From Isoetes taiwanensis (lineage: Eukaryota > Streptophyta > Lycopodiopsida > Isoetales > Isoetaceae): a stretch of 64,000 nucleotides of DNA. The stretch is from the NCBI GenBank assembly GCA_021234155.1, contig JAJEKV010000334.1, positions 1-64,000 on the forward strand, written 5' to 3'. A program made the position numbers and the translations under genes. The notes beneath the pieces are model-generated. The model ran no database searches and had not been told where the DNA came from. It was given only the letters and a program-made list of their open reading frames with translations. Positions 47,691 through 57,369 of this stretch are shown here, piece by piece. The number at the start of each line of letters is the position of its first letter. Positions within the stretch are counted from its first letter, which is position 1.

Positions 47691-47940
47691 ATTCTTCCGA
47701 ATCATCGAACCGCAAAGAAGGCGCTCCAGAGATCCTTCGATCATGAACATTTGATCTTTGTCTATTCCATATAAGATGGGTGATAACATCGAAGGGATCG
47801 GGATAATGGCGAGGATTGAGAGCAACGATTGGTGAGAGAGTCTTCAAAAAGCGGTATCTATCTCGCTGCGGCACCGCTTTGAAGTCCTCATGATTCATCT
47901 TGCAAGTGATAGAATCACGCTCAGGACCAGAATGCGTCAT
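47689..47940 (-). CDS. Small unrecognised protein, divergent member of a three-gene cluster
   Basis: The 83-residue frame from the ATG at 47940 (MTHSGPERDS...) is open to 47689. It shares a pattern with the plus-strand neighbours: I.CKMNHEDF near the start (I.C.MSY.DL there), then FDVITHLIWNRQRSN (RVMIHLIWLPERNS there) and an acidic end DDSEE (DNDDE there). The spacing between these blocks is similar. It lies back to back with 48177 across a 236-bp promoter region. No known domain comes to mind. It is open where its tandem neighbour is broken, so it may be a real gene, but expression evidence is lacking. Confidence 0.5.
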   Translation of the reverse strand: MTHSGPERDSITCKMNHEDFKAVPQRDRYRFLKTLSPIVALNPRHYPDPFDVITHLIWNRQRSNVHDRRISGAPSLRFDDSEE

Positions 47941-48176
47941 AGTTAGACGGAGGCCAATGTTGCTGCACTCGGCAATTTGATGTATATTTATACCCACCAA
48001 AATTATTGATGGTATATACCCACCAAAATTATTGATGGTATATACATAGAAATTATTGGATCATATACATACTTGTATGGTACTCGATAATGGCAATGAA
48101 CACCAATAATTCACATCAATAATTTTACTTCACTATAAAAGCAGCTCCATTCGGTGGTAGAGGTCATTCATCTCCC
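47941..48176. promoter_or_regulatory. Divergent promoter region with shared 13-bp motif
   Basis: Minus side: TATAAATA (47992-47985), with CATCAATAATTTT starting 19 bases upstream (plus 47999-48011) and repeated once more (48025-48037). Plus side: CATCAATAATTTT (48114-48126), with TATAAAAG 20 bases downstream (48134-48141) and the ATG 43 bases after that. The motif occurs on the coding strand relative to each gene, so it is a directional element at fixed distance from TATA. Confidence 0.7.
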
Positions 48177-48418
48177 ATGGCTTCCTTGCCTGATCGTCCG
48201 GAGAACATCCGAACCATCAAGTGCTACATGAGCTACAATGATCTGTATGATTGCGTGATAAAGGGTGTCAACCTTGATCCATGGTCGCAATCCAAAGCGA
48301 GATGGTCCCAAGGAGTGGTTGCGGGAAGCTCACTCGTGTTGTGATCCACCTATATTGGCTTCCCGATCGAGATCTATGAGCTGAATGCCATCACCTCAAA
48401 GAAGTGTTGATGATGAGT
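48177..48418 (+). pseudogene. Small unrecognised protein, frameshifted tandem copy
   Basis: The ATG at 48177 opens MASLPDRPENIRTIKCYMSY, then NDLYDCVIKGVNLDP, and stops at 48342 after 55 codons. Aligned with the 48686 gene, two extra bases near 48290-48325 cause the stop. Beyond it the other frame reads RVVIHLYWLPDRD, matching RVMIHLIWLPERN, until a two-base loss restores the phase. The promoter is as well preserved as in the intact copy. A 55-residue product remains possible. Confidence 0.6.
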
Positions 48419-48593
48419 GAATCGATGATGATCAGATACCTCATTAAGGATATAATAATATAAGCACTTATGATTTGTGTATCTGTTAAGGATATAATAA
48501 TATAAGCATAGTGAATATTAGTTGATGTATAGAATCGGAGTAATTAAATATTTCATACTTGTATGAGTACATGATACTTGTACACGCTCAATA

Positions 48594-48650
48594 ATGGCGC
48601 TACAGTCTACCCCAATTATTCACATCAATAATTTTACCTCACTATAAAAG
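48594..48650 (+). promoter_or_regulatory. Promoter of the 48686 gene
   Basis: CATCAATAATTTT (48623-48635) lies 20 bases upstream of TATAAAAG (48643-48650), which is 43 bases before the ATG. These are the same distances as in the copy at 48114-48177. The block around them, including CACTATAAAAGCAGCTCC and AGGTCATTCATCTCCC, is nearly identical. Confidence 0.7.
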
Positions 48651-48685
48651 CAGCTCCATTCGGGGCTAGAGGTCATTCATCTCCC

Positions 48686-48928
48686 ATGGATTATTTGCCT
48701 TCTTCTGTTCACCACATCGAGGCGATCAAGTGCTCAATGAGCTACACTGATCTTGTGGGTTGCAGTGATAGGGGTATTCTTCTTGATCCCTACCTACAAT
48801 CCAAAGCCAATGGTGCTGAGATTCGTTGCCCTGGGCTGATTCGTGTTATGATCCACCTCATTTGGCTTCCCGAGCGCAATAGCTATGAGATAAGTGGGAT
48901 CACCACAGCAGATAATGATGATGAGTGA
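48686..48928 (+). CDS. Small unrecognised protein, intact tandem copy
   Basis: An 80-residue frame from ATG 48686 to TGA 48926-48928. It begins MDYLPSSVHHIEAIKCSMSY, has a central RVMIHLIWLPERN block and ends in the acidic ADNDDE. No signal peptide or membrane segment is evident. The unit, including the promoter, is duplicated from 48177 at 509-bp spacing. Relative to the sibling, coding changes favour an open frame here. I do not recognise the family; a small nuclear or regulatory protein, or a transposon/virus accessory, are both possible. Confidence 0.55.
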   Translation: MDYLPSSVHHIEAIKCSMSYTDLVGCSDRGILLDPYLQSKANGAEIRCPGLIRVMIHLIWLPERNSYEISGITTADNDDE

Positions 48929-49490
48929 ATCACCATATAAGCACTTCTGACCATCTTATCTATGAATCATGTATGCATTTATATATTAAAGATGTAAGCA
49001 GTTATATATGATCTACATTATAGTAATGTACAAGATCTTATGTATTAAGATGAAAGATATGTATTACAAGTACAAGATCTCATGTATTTAAGATGAACAA
49101 TGTGCTATGTCTTTCCACATGTCTACAATATATTTCGAATTTGGACTTTTTTTCGGCCTCTTGCCATTGGCATCCCAAGCATAATGAATAGCATCTAAAT
49201 TTTGTACCTTGAAGGATCGAAAGGATTAGGTCGCCAACGCTTAGTTAAGCGGTCTTTGTAGTCCCCTCCAAGAGAGGCTTCCACCACGATATATAAATAT
49301 GGCCAAAATATGTAGATTCGGATCAAGAACAAAGCATTCTCCCCTCGTGATATCCTAACCAAGTGGCGGTGTTATCATCTCCGTGTCCGACTAGAACAAA
49401 CATACCCTTTGTCACATGTACGTGAGGATCAAACTCTTCAAGAGGCAACACTGGACGGCCATCTGACGGGCCACAATAAGATGGTAAAGG
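48929..49490. other. AT-rich spacer with short repeats
   Basis: GTACAAGATCT(T/C)ATGTATT(T)AAGATGAA occurs twice (about 49029 and 49070). No gene seen. Confidence 0.45.
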
Positions 49491-51845
49491 TCACGTGACC
49501 AAGGCAGATACGTCGACCTCTGGAACAAATGCTGTTTGTTCTAGAGGAGCTTGTCTTGTTTGTGGCCAAAATGCATCATTTTGAGGACGTCCTTGAGCAA
49601 CATCCTCCAAAGAGATAAGAAGCTGGCTCCAATACTCAACACTTGTCGTGTATTGCCTTGCAAACAAGCTACTTTCTTGATTCTTACATATGTCCTTCCA
49701 TAGGGAGATGTATTTGTTGATGCTATCCTTCAACCCTGGAAGATCCTTCAATGTTGGTCTAGGAGGAATATTTTGTGGCACATCACTTGTAGCATTGGCT
49801 GACCATGTTCATCCTCTTTCCACATTCTAACTCCTGGAGAATCTCAGGAAGCCACTCTTTATGTGTAGGGACGATTTTGTATTGCATAACAGGCCAATCT
49901 CCTGCCATCTTAAATTTGAAGAGCAATGGTTCAGTATGCCCAACCAGGCGTTGGCCCTTATCAGGGATGAATCCCTTCACAAAAGCCTTCCAATTTGGAA
50001 CTTCATCAATAAAGTATGGAATTGGAGATGTTGCATTGCACTTGCTGAACAAGTAAAGTAGCTCTGGTAGTGTCAAAGCATTCGATGAGCTCATCAAGGT
50101 TGAAAATTTTCCAAACAAAGCATCAATATCATCATGGGTGTGGCCGACCATCATAAAGCCCACTTGGATCTCATCAAAGACCTTAAGCCAAGTCAAATAA
50201 GATAAGTATGAAAAGACATACCTATTTTTGTTTTGCCCCGATGCATTATCAAGTTGCAAATAGAGATTTGGGGAGAGGGTTGAACACCCGGGGATTCGTT
50301 GTAGTTGAAGCATTTGGCAATACTTACGCCATAGAAGCAAGTTTGTTCTTCAAAGGATTGGTATCCTTTTTGCTTGCATCCATTTGCAATCTGCAGGGCT
50401 TACTTCCACATAAGTCACCTATCTTGTCCTCTTGTACCAATTCCAAGTTATGCAATATCCTAGAAAGTGAACCAATGTGGAAGTTTGAGTCATCTTTCCA
50501 TAAATCAAGTGAAAAAAATGACCATAGGCACGACCACCATGCTCATGAGTCGAGCTCTGTCAACCGCTCTTCAAGCGATCACCTCTCCATACGATTTTGC
50601 TAGATGATGACTTCTAGGCACTAAAGTCTTAACGATCTATCTTATCATGTATTATACATAGATGATTTTACGAGAGGCGTGGACAATGCTCTCCAATGCC
50701 AATATTGACTTCTGCAAGAACGTTGCTCTAGCATATGAGCTCGACGTTGAATTGCAAGATTTCCCTCTCTTGTATCTTTTGTTTTTCCAGCTTTTTGCTT
50801 AATTACTACGCCAGATGTTGCATTTAGAGAAGGTCGTATTTTTTGCAATGCTAATATCCGGAAATTCCCTTTTCCATATACTATAAAAAAGAGTTCAAGG
50901 CTCAGGGTTGTTCCTTTAAGCTCTTCAACGACCAAGACTAACTTCTTTATGTATAAGCTTCTTATTAAGAATGGAAGGAAGCTTATGTACATTTTCTCTT
51001 ACATCATCTCTACCTCTTTTGCTCATTTGGGGAATACTTTCGACATTCTCTGAATGAATGGGTCTAGCACACATTTAGGTGGGGTGTAGTTGGATCTAGG
51101 CTTCTTAGAGCCGGTATTACCATGTTCTTCTACCTTTCCACCGCTTCAAATCTGTTTCTCCAATTGTAAAATGTTGGTCGGGCCCGATACCTAAAGCCAT
51201 CGCCACCAGCCAGAGGCAATTCCATCCCCTTGAGCACTATCATGTCCTCTCCTTCTCTCGGTGTAAGTCACACTCAAAGACGCAAAAAAAAAACGTAACC
51301 CTTGCATTGTATGGTTGGGATAAAAATTCTTTTCTTAATTCACGTACTTGATGCTTGGTAAGTTTCTTGTTGCAAGTATTTTTGCAGTAGCTTGACTTCA
51401 TAAACTTGTTGATGGAACTTGTTGAGCATAGCCTTTCCTCTTTGCTTTTTCCCTTGGGCTCTCTTGGAATTCTATTTGTGTAAGTATACTTCCTTTTTCG
51501 TTTGAATTGAGCCTGAATGTTGTCCTCAAATGATTCTAACTCTATATCCTCATTTTCTTTAGCTTCTCGAGCTTGCAGATGTTGTGAGACAGTCCTTCCA
51601 TCCAGTAGCATCACATCGCTATTTTCCCACCGAACAAGTGCATTCTCACTTGGCCTTTCTGCACAAGCATAACATCTCAGATCCTCTTTCATTAGTTCAG
51701 GAAGCACCTTTCCAACACAAAGGCCAACCTTTGTGTCTCCTAAGAATTCATCATCAACAGTATCATGTGGATCACTGAATAGAACTATAGCTTCTGCATA
51801 TTTAGTTCTAGTACAAGAATGGAGAATGTGGCACTGCATGTCCAA
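49491..51845 (-). pseudogene. DUF7869-type transposon protein, broken
   Basis: On the minus strand an upstream piece (51845-51240) has an N-terminal CRYACAERP, then a Lys/Arg-rich segment, and SYCKNTCNKKLTKHQVRELR then KEFLSQPYN, typical of this transposon-linked family's Cys-containing entry domain. A middle region is decayed. The 50340-49783 piece carries LYLQLDNASGQNKNRYVFSY, VGFMMVGHTHDDIDALFGK and a C-terminal tail continued at 49781-49491. The LQ.DN...NKNR...Y and VGHTHDDID blocks are the signature of DUF7869, thought to be a transposase-related nuclease fold. Stops and frameshifts separate the pieces. Confidence 0.75.
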
Positions 51846-51917
51846 GAGTTCTGTCCTTGAGTAACTAGGTGGTGGCTCATCATCATCCGATAGTATTCCG
51901 CGAAAGCAAACCGGTAG

Positions 51918-52172
51918 CTAAATCCAGCGATGGATCAATCTCTTCATCGCGCATCCGACTAACGCCTCCATAGATTCTATGTATGAGTTGTGTGAGGTAG
52001 GTATCCCCATGTCTGATCTTGATGTCTCATCATGGGCTGCATCAATGCCATGAAAACGTATATCGCTTCGAGGCCATTCGATGAATGTGCCCACAGCCTC
52101 TGCAATATTATTTGCACCCGCGACATGCAATCGGCACGCGGAGTTGGCACCATTGCCCTCGGTAACTTGCAT
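51918..52172 (-). pseudogene. Plant transposon (DUF8039-like) module, copy 1
   Basis: The minus-strand frame reads VTEGNGANSACRLHVAGANN, then IAEAVGTFIEWPRSDIRFHG. It repeats the module at 52266-52690 (DNVAEAVGTFIEWPRNDVRI). The V.EA.GTF..WP block is characteristic of En/Spm (CACTA)-associated plant transposon proteins. Only the C-terminal half of the module is in frame. Confidence 0.6.
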
Positions 52173-52265
52173 GCAAATACGTTGATTGCATCGACATCCT
52201 TCCCATGGATGCTACTTCTATTCACCAATGACCTCGCCAACAACAACATTGTCATCAAGATAAGT

Positions 52266-52760
52266 TCACCAAGTTCTCTCGTGTTTGCTTATTGGTCGAT
52301 ATGAAGGAGAACCGGGTGATGACGATGTAGAGGGACTACTAGGCAGGTTGGGGGTTTCGGTATCCGATGATGATACAGGTGAAGCATATGCACAGATTCT
52401 CACGTCATTTCGAGGCCATTCGATAAATGTGCCTACGGCTTCAGCAACATTATCCGCGCCTGCACATGGAACGGGAAGCACATGGGATGGAATTATGGCT
52501 TCAGTGACCTCCACAACTACATTCTTAAAGTCAATGTTCTTTCCATGTAGGTGCCCTCTATGCAGTTCATGCCCCCTGGCAACAACCATGCCACCACAGA
52601 GGAAGTTCTGCAAGGTCCTTTTCCTGCACGCATACAATGACACACACATTGTTAGAAACCCCGCGGAAATGACCAGTAAATATTGACAAAACAGGCAAAT
52701 AGCACGAGTGCGCCATTTGTCCAAATAGCGCAGCCGCGCCGAATGGTGCACCAGCGCCAT
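52266..52760 (-). pseudogene. Plant transposon (DUF8039-like) module, copy 2
   Basis: Reads MVVARGHELHRGHLHGKNID, then VVVEVTEAIIPSHVLPVPCA, then VAEAVGTFIEWPRNDVRI. This is a nearly complete module: a .vArG......lHG..l entry, a hydrophobic V.V.V strand and GTF.eWP. A Ser/Pro-rich tail follows (SSSDTETPNLPSSPSTSSSP). Being next to the DUF7869 relic on the same strand suggests one composite transposon gene, but this is inferred. Confidence 0.6.
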
Positions 52761-52768
52761 TTGGCTTC
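52690..52768. repeat. GCGCCATTT/AAATGGCGC motif cluster (left)
   Basis: GCAAATAGCACGAGTGCGCC and ATTTG, then AAATAGCGCAGCCGCGCC, then AGCGCCATTTGG. A similar order, GCAAATAGCACAGCAGCGCC and ATTTG, then GCGCGGCCGCGC, recurs at 62153-62220. Confidence 0.65.
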
Positions 52769-52789
52769 CTTAGGAAACAAAACAGGAAA

Positions 52790-53060
52790 ACTTAGGAAAC
52801 CAGATTACACATTACAGAACTAAAGATTACTACAGATTACTACATATAACTACAGGCTACTACTGATTAATAAAGATTACAGATTACACATTAGTAGAGA
52901 TTACTACAGACTACAAGATTATTACAGATTACTACAGATTACTACAGGCTACAGATTATTTCCTAGATTATTACAGATTATTACAGATTACTACAGACTA
53001 CAGATTATTTCCTGGACTATTACGGGTTACTTCAGATTATTACTGGGCTAGAAAGCGTTA
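52790..53060. repeat. Minisatellite of about 10 bp, CTACAGATTA type
   Basis: Imperfect units of (C/T)TACAGATTA(C/T) run for about 270 bp, with a longer subunit ending TACAGATTATTTCCTGGA repeated twice. A pure tail is absent, so it is old. Confidence 0.85.
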
Positions 53061-53139
53061 TTACGCACTTATAGGAGAAATTGCCGAGCGGTTAAACTAA
53101 AACAAGCTATCACTAACCTTGGGGTCATTGTAGATCGAG

Positions 53140-53300
53140 AATCGCCATTGAAAGAAGGGAAGAGCCTTGATTCAAAGAAAGCGCCTTCAAAGAGGAAGCG
53201 CCGCTATCAAATGAAGAAGCGCTGCTATCAAATAAAGAAAGCGCTAACCAAATTGAAGCACGCAACCAACTAAAGTACCAGAAGGTGAAGGTGGCCAAAG
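53140..53300. repeat. Short GAAGCGC repeats
   Basis: AGAAAGCGC, GGAAGCGCCGCTATCAAAT, GAAGCGCTGCTATCAAAT and AAAGCGC occur in series. Confidence 0.6.
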
Positions 53301-53514
53301 AAGCGCCCTTTGGACAAAGAAACTGCACGAAGAACTAATGCCTAAGGTGGAATAGGCGTCGACGGCCCGCTTTGGACCAAGTCCTCGGTATGAAATCAAG
53401 CTGCGAATGTTGAAGCAAGGGCGGGGAGCATAAAATGTAACTACTTGAATCTGAGGACGAAAGTGCCTTACATTTTACCATATCTGTACCATGAGGATTT
53501 TATAAGCGGCTTTG

Positions 53515-53705
53515 AGGCAGGGGGTAGCACAATATATCGCGAAAACTTAAAAGTGGCGGGGAATTCAAATTTTAAAATTGAAGTGGCGGACCGGGCGGGG
53601 AATTCAAATTTTAAAAATTCAAAGTGGCGGACGGCCGGAAATTCAAATTTTGAAATTGAAGTGGCGGATGGTGGACGGACGGCCGGGCCAAATCCTTCGG
53701 GCTGG
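53515..53705. repeat. Tandem repeat, three units of about 45-55 bp
   Basis: Each unit has GGAATTCAAATTTT(A/G)AAA and (A)TTGAAGTGGCGGA(C/T), with GC-rich spacers (GGCCGG, GGGCGGG). It is open in one frame by chance. A CT-rich TTTCTCTCTCTAAGCGC repeat follows at 53840-53900. Confidence 0.8.
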
Positions 53706-54199
53706 CGGACGGATGCAAAGAAATTCAAGTGGGATGGGGGAAATTTGGCGGGCCAAATCGACGGGTTTATTTCTCTCTCTTCATTTCATTTCTCTCATTT
53801 CATTTTCGGTAGCCTTCTCTTCCGGCGCCCGGTAGCCAGCCCTTCTCTCTCTAAGCGCTGAGCTTTCTCTCTCTAAGCGCCTTTGTCTTTCTCTCTCTAG
53901 CCTTCGGTGGCGCGCTGTTGATCGGGGAGCTCGGAAAAAGGTGGAGTAAATTTATCACGATGCGTGTACGTTCCGCAATGCGATGCCATAAATCGATGGC
54001 CTCAGTTCGGTGTTAGTTAGGTACTATTTTTATGTTTTTTCCCGGGTCTTAAAGGTTGTCATGGATATATAAATAGCGCGACCAACTTTACGCTTGTATC
54101 CAGGGGTCTAGGAGAGTGAGTTTCGTGGTCCGTTCGGTTAAAATGATGGCCCGCCATTTCTTTGGGATGTAGTTTTGTAGTTAGTTTAGAGCAGATGTA

Positions 54200-54400
54200 G
54201 TGTAATGTAAATGGCGCGGTGGCGCCATTTACATGTAAAGCTTTTAATGGCGCCATTTACATGTGATCAAGATGGACACACCTCATTTGTTCACATGTAA
54301 ATGGAATCATACATTTACATGTAAATGGCGCAGTGGCGCCATGCAGTGGCGCCATTTCCATGCAAATGGCGCAGTGGTGCCATTTACATGTAAAGTTATG
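54200..54400. repeat. Palindromic AAATGGCGC...GCGCCATTT cluster
   Basis: ATGGCGCGGTGGCGCCATTT, ACATGTAAA and CAGTGG(C/T)GCCATTT occur several times in alternating orientation. The unit TTTACATGTAAATGGCGC can fold back on itself. Confidence 0.85.
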
Positions 54401-54442
54401 CATTGGGTTGGGTAGGGGTTTCATGATTTGAATGTTGATTAG

Positions 54443-55051
54443 TTGTTTTTTTGTGACGCTTCATTGTCCAAGCCCCAAAACGTTATGACGGAGAAGACCG
54501 TGGTCATGGCTGGAAGGCCATGGTGCATGGAAATTGTCGCGTTATACCTCTCCGAGGAAGGTGTCGACCCTACAAAGGGGACAAGAGGAGAGAACTTTTG
54601 CCTCCTCACAAAGTCGAGAAGTCTTTGAACAGACGTTGTGATGCAGCTTGGCATCATTGTCAACATGCGCGAGGTGAAAAAGCAGGGAAGAATAGACTTC
54701 CTTGGTTGCACGGTGGAGGATCCCGTGAATTGCATCATTGATCTGTACTGCATGGACTGGCAGTTTTATGATCCACAGATGATGGAATCCAGCATCAAGG
54801 ACCAGACAGTCTCTGCCAAAAGAAAAGGCTGGCCGTTGTCTTCATATGAAAGCAGAGAGGCTGCTGCTATTAATGGCATTGTCGAGCTCCTTAGAGCATT
54901 TGGCATACTCCGTTCAGCCATGGACTCATCGAAGAACTCAGTCTCACATGTTGTCAGAGCCAAGACCAGGGTTGCCCTTAAGGGGCTATTTATAGCCAAA
55001 TGGCTATATTATGTGTTAGCCCTGTGCCTATTCCTTCAAAATGAAACATGA
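54443..55051 (+). CDS. Unrecognised 202-codon frame with one in-frame TGA
   Basis: One plus-strand frame is open from 54443 to 55051 apart from a single TGA at 54626-54628. The first ATG in context is at 54485 (MTEKTVVMAGRPWCMEIVAL); after the TGA it continues TDVVMQLGIIVNMREVKKQG, then RIDFLGCTVEDPVN. It looks like a soluble mixed protein, but I recognise no family. A recently broken gene or transposon ORF fits best; readthrough is possible. Confidence 0.35.
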
Positions 55052-55290
55052 ACATGAACAGAGTGATTGACTAATTCAATGGCTTCTTGTAATGTCTTGG
55101 GGCGCAAATACTCAGTCATAAATCGGATGTGAGAGGGTAAGCCTTGAAGAAACCACACTAGAATTTGGCTTTGGGTTGGAAATTCCTTCAACTTGTTGAC
55201 TAAGATCTGCAGTCGGTCTGCAAAGTCACGGAATCTGAGACCGGTCTCCGAAAGCAACAAGATATCATTGCAGATTACAAGATACGCCAG
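55036..55290 (-). pseudogene. LTR-retrotransposon gag remnant (copy 2)
   Basis: The minus-strand frame reads RFRDFADRLQILVNKLKEFP, then TQSQILVWFLQGLPSHIRFM, then TEYLRPKTLQEAIELVNHSV. It aligns without gaps with the gag core at 44130-43930 (FANRLLIIGSKLKEY, TKSQILVWFLQGLP, YLRPTS..AIELVNHLV). No knuckle or pol remains. Confidence 0.75.
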
Positions 55291-55759
55291 ATAGCCGAGC
55301 GCATGCCAGATGATGCGTAAGAAAAAGCGTAACAAACCTATCGCCTTGCTTCGCTATTCCCTCGACTATCAAAACCCGGCCGGTTACCATGACTATGTGC
55401 AAGCAAGGAAAAACACTTTTCTTTTTATTTCGGCCGAGAAACAAGGGTGATACCACAAGTCCCCCGATCAGTAGCTGATATCGAACGACAATGGCCCTTC
55501 ATGTTCCGTCCATGAACGAGGCACACTTTGTGCTCTCATCAATTTTGATATCCTGCGGGTTGCGGATCTCGACCATTTCGCTTCTCGGCACCATAGCCCC
55601 CGGCTTATGTCATGCACGACTTCTACTGGCACATGTTACTCGTGCTCATCCGATAAACGACCGAGAACTTTAAAGGAGATACATGGCGGTGTTCTTTTGA
55701 CCAAGAAGAACAAGTACCTCCAAGACACAAAATTTTCGCAAACTGTTACCTCGTAATAC
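55291..55759. other. Unrecognised stretch
   Basis: Moderate GC, short frames, no motif. May be internal sequence of the copia-like element whose 3' LTR starts at 56760. Confidence 0.35.
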
Positions 55760-56299
55760 ATGCCTCTTCTACGTAAAGAAGTGGAGCTATGGCTAGTCAA
55801 CTTGGCACGCTCCTCGGACACTATACAACTCGAACAAGAACTTGACCTTGCACAAGTTGTTCTTACAACATTATGCTTCCTTGCACGTTACCGCGCACCA
55901 CGAGTGAAATGTGAACGCCCCTCCCCGATGAGTGGGACCCTCAGACTGCGGATGACACACATGTACATTCCAAAGGTGCATGGGAGGCGGTTACCAAACA
56001 GCCTACCCGAGAAGATATTATTGGAATTCCAAGAATGCGATGCGGGGATGACCCAGACCAACCCCCAAACAACCGAAAGTACACTAGCAAGCTTTGGATG
56101 CCCACCTCGATCAAGGTCAATTCAAAGATGGAGACAAGAATTCGGACTCATCAAGTCAAAGAACATGCGATTGGACACCCACGCAATTCGCAAAGCAGAC
56201 AAACGTTGGGACCCACGCTTCATCCGGCAGACGAAATGGCGTGAGGATGAAACTTTGGACAACACCAACAACCGGATATACATGCCCAATGCGTGTTAG
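55760..56299 (+). CDS. Unrecognised 179-codon open frame
   Basis: Open from ATG 55760 to TAG 56297-56299. Leu-rich start (MPLLRKEVELWLVNLARSSD), then Arg/Lys-rich. No RT, integrase or gag motif seen. It sits about 450 bp before a PPT/LTR boundary, so it may be the decayed 3' end of a retroelement polyprotein. Two other frames in this segment are also open, so coding status is doubtful. Confidence 0.25.
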   Translation: MPLLRKEVELWLVNLARSSDTIQLEQELDLAQVVLTTLCFLARYRAPRVKCERPSPMSGTLRLRMTHMYIPKVHGRRLPNSLPEKILLEFQECDAGMTQTNPQTTESTLASFGCPPRSRSIQRWRQEFGLIKSKNMRLDTHAIRKADKRWDPRFIRQTKWREDETLDNTNNRIYMPNAC

Positions 56300-56743
56300 G
56301 TGGAAGACCGCCTGAATGCAATTTCTGGTCTTGTAACCTTCCTTGCCAAGGCCAAAACTTCAGCCTGATCCATCAGATTTCTAAGAAGTAATTCCGGGCA
56401 AAGACTCATGACCATACTCCAGTATGCGTAAACGCAAGTGCCGTGATCCATTTTGCAACCCCAATGCAAATGCTTTGGAAAGTTCGGGTTGGACCTTGTC
56501 TTATACATGGAGATCACAAATCTTCCATCCGAGATCCACGCCATGGAGAACATGATTTTGAAGGCTTTCTCATAGGAGCAAAACAATGTTTGGCATCGAG
56601 GACTCAAGCAAATCTGGAAAAGAGACGAACAACACTCGGTGAATACAAGAAGTGAGCCTCCCCCATCTCTATATTCAAGATCGAAAGAGGAACGCAGGAT
56701 TCCCACCCCCGAATTCATGCCCCTTTTCTAGCCAATAAGTGTA

Positions 56744-57369
56744 GTTTGGTAGGGGGAGTGTTAGCCCCCAGCGGCCCGCGGAACACACAGTCTATACTTG
56801 CTGCATGAGGGCGAGGCCCCACTGGCCACGGTGTCCAAGAAGAGGGATCTACAAGGCGCCACGGCGGGTCAAAGCTCCTCCAAGAAGCAGAAGACCCAAA
56901 GGTAGGACCCGTGCGGGCCACTACTTGTCTCATAGCACGCCACTTACGACTCAGATTCTCGCTCGAAAGTGCCCAAGTAGTGGAGCACGTTGTCATGATG
57001 AGGATCGGATTCGGGGCCGTGAGGGCCACCCGTGTTCCTATATATTGTAGCATTTTTGCTCCTTCAAAAAAAGGGTTCAGAGTGTTCTTTGTGTCACTAC
57101 AGAGCAGACATGCTGGTCGCCTGTTGTGCGCTCTTTTGAGCCTTCATTGTACACTTGTTTTGATCAATGGATTGCCGTGTTCTCCACAAGTGTCTTGTGT
57201 GTTTCATTGTGTATTGCAATTGCTGTTTTATCTGAGTTTTTCTTGTTCTTTCCTCTGTTAGCAAAAATCCCGCGTGACAAGAGTGCCTCAGGATTTACCC
57301 TGCCGGACTTCAAGGATCTCACAGAGATCTGTCCCTCAGGCGATCCCGAGCCCGGACCCCAAACATTAT
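56744..57369 (+). repeat. LTR-like segment with polypurine tract
   Basis: GGTAGGGGGAG (56748-56758) directly precedes TGTTAGCCCCC (about 56759), the classic PPT/3' LTR junction. TATATATTG (57039) could be the TATA box, and TTGTACACTTGTTTTGATCA (57147) a plausible poly-A region. The end is not fixed; CCCCAAACA near 57358-57367 is one candidate. No second copy is in the window. Confidence 0.5.

Noticed and set aside
47405-48930. The small-gene cluster as an integrated DNA virus
   Set aside because: No replication, capsid or helicase motif is present, and the promoter motif does not match viral signals I can name with confidence; left as an alternative only.
53445-53861. 138-codon ORF over the GAATTCAAATTTT repeats
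   Set aside because: The frame is open because of the tandem repeat itself; antisense is equally open and the protein is repeat-encoded.
54626-54628. In-frame TGA as a selenocysteine codon
   Set aside because: Land plants lack the selenocysteine system, and no SECIS-like context or selenoprotein homology is seen.
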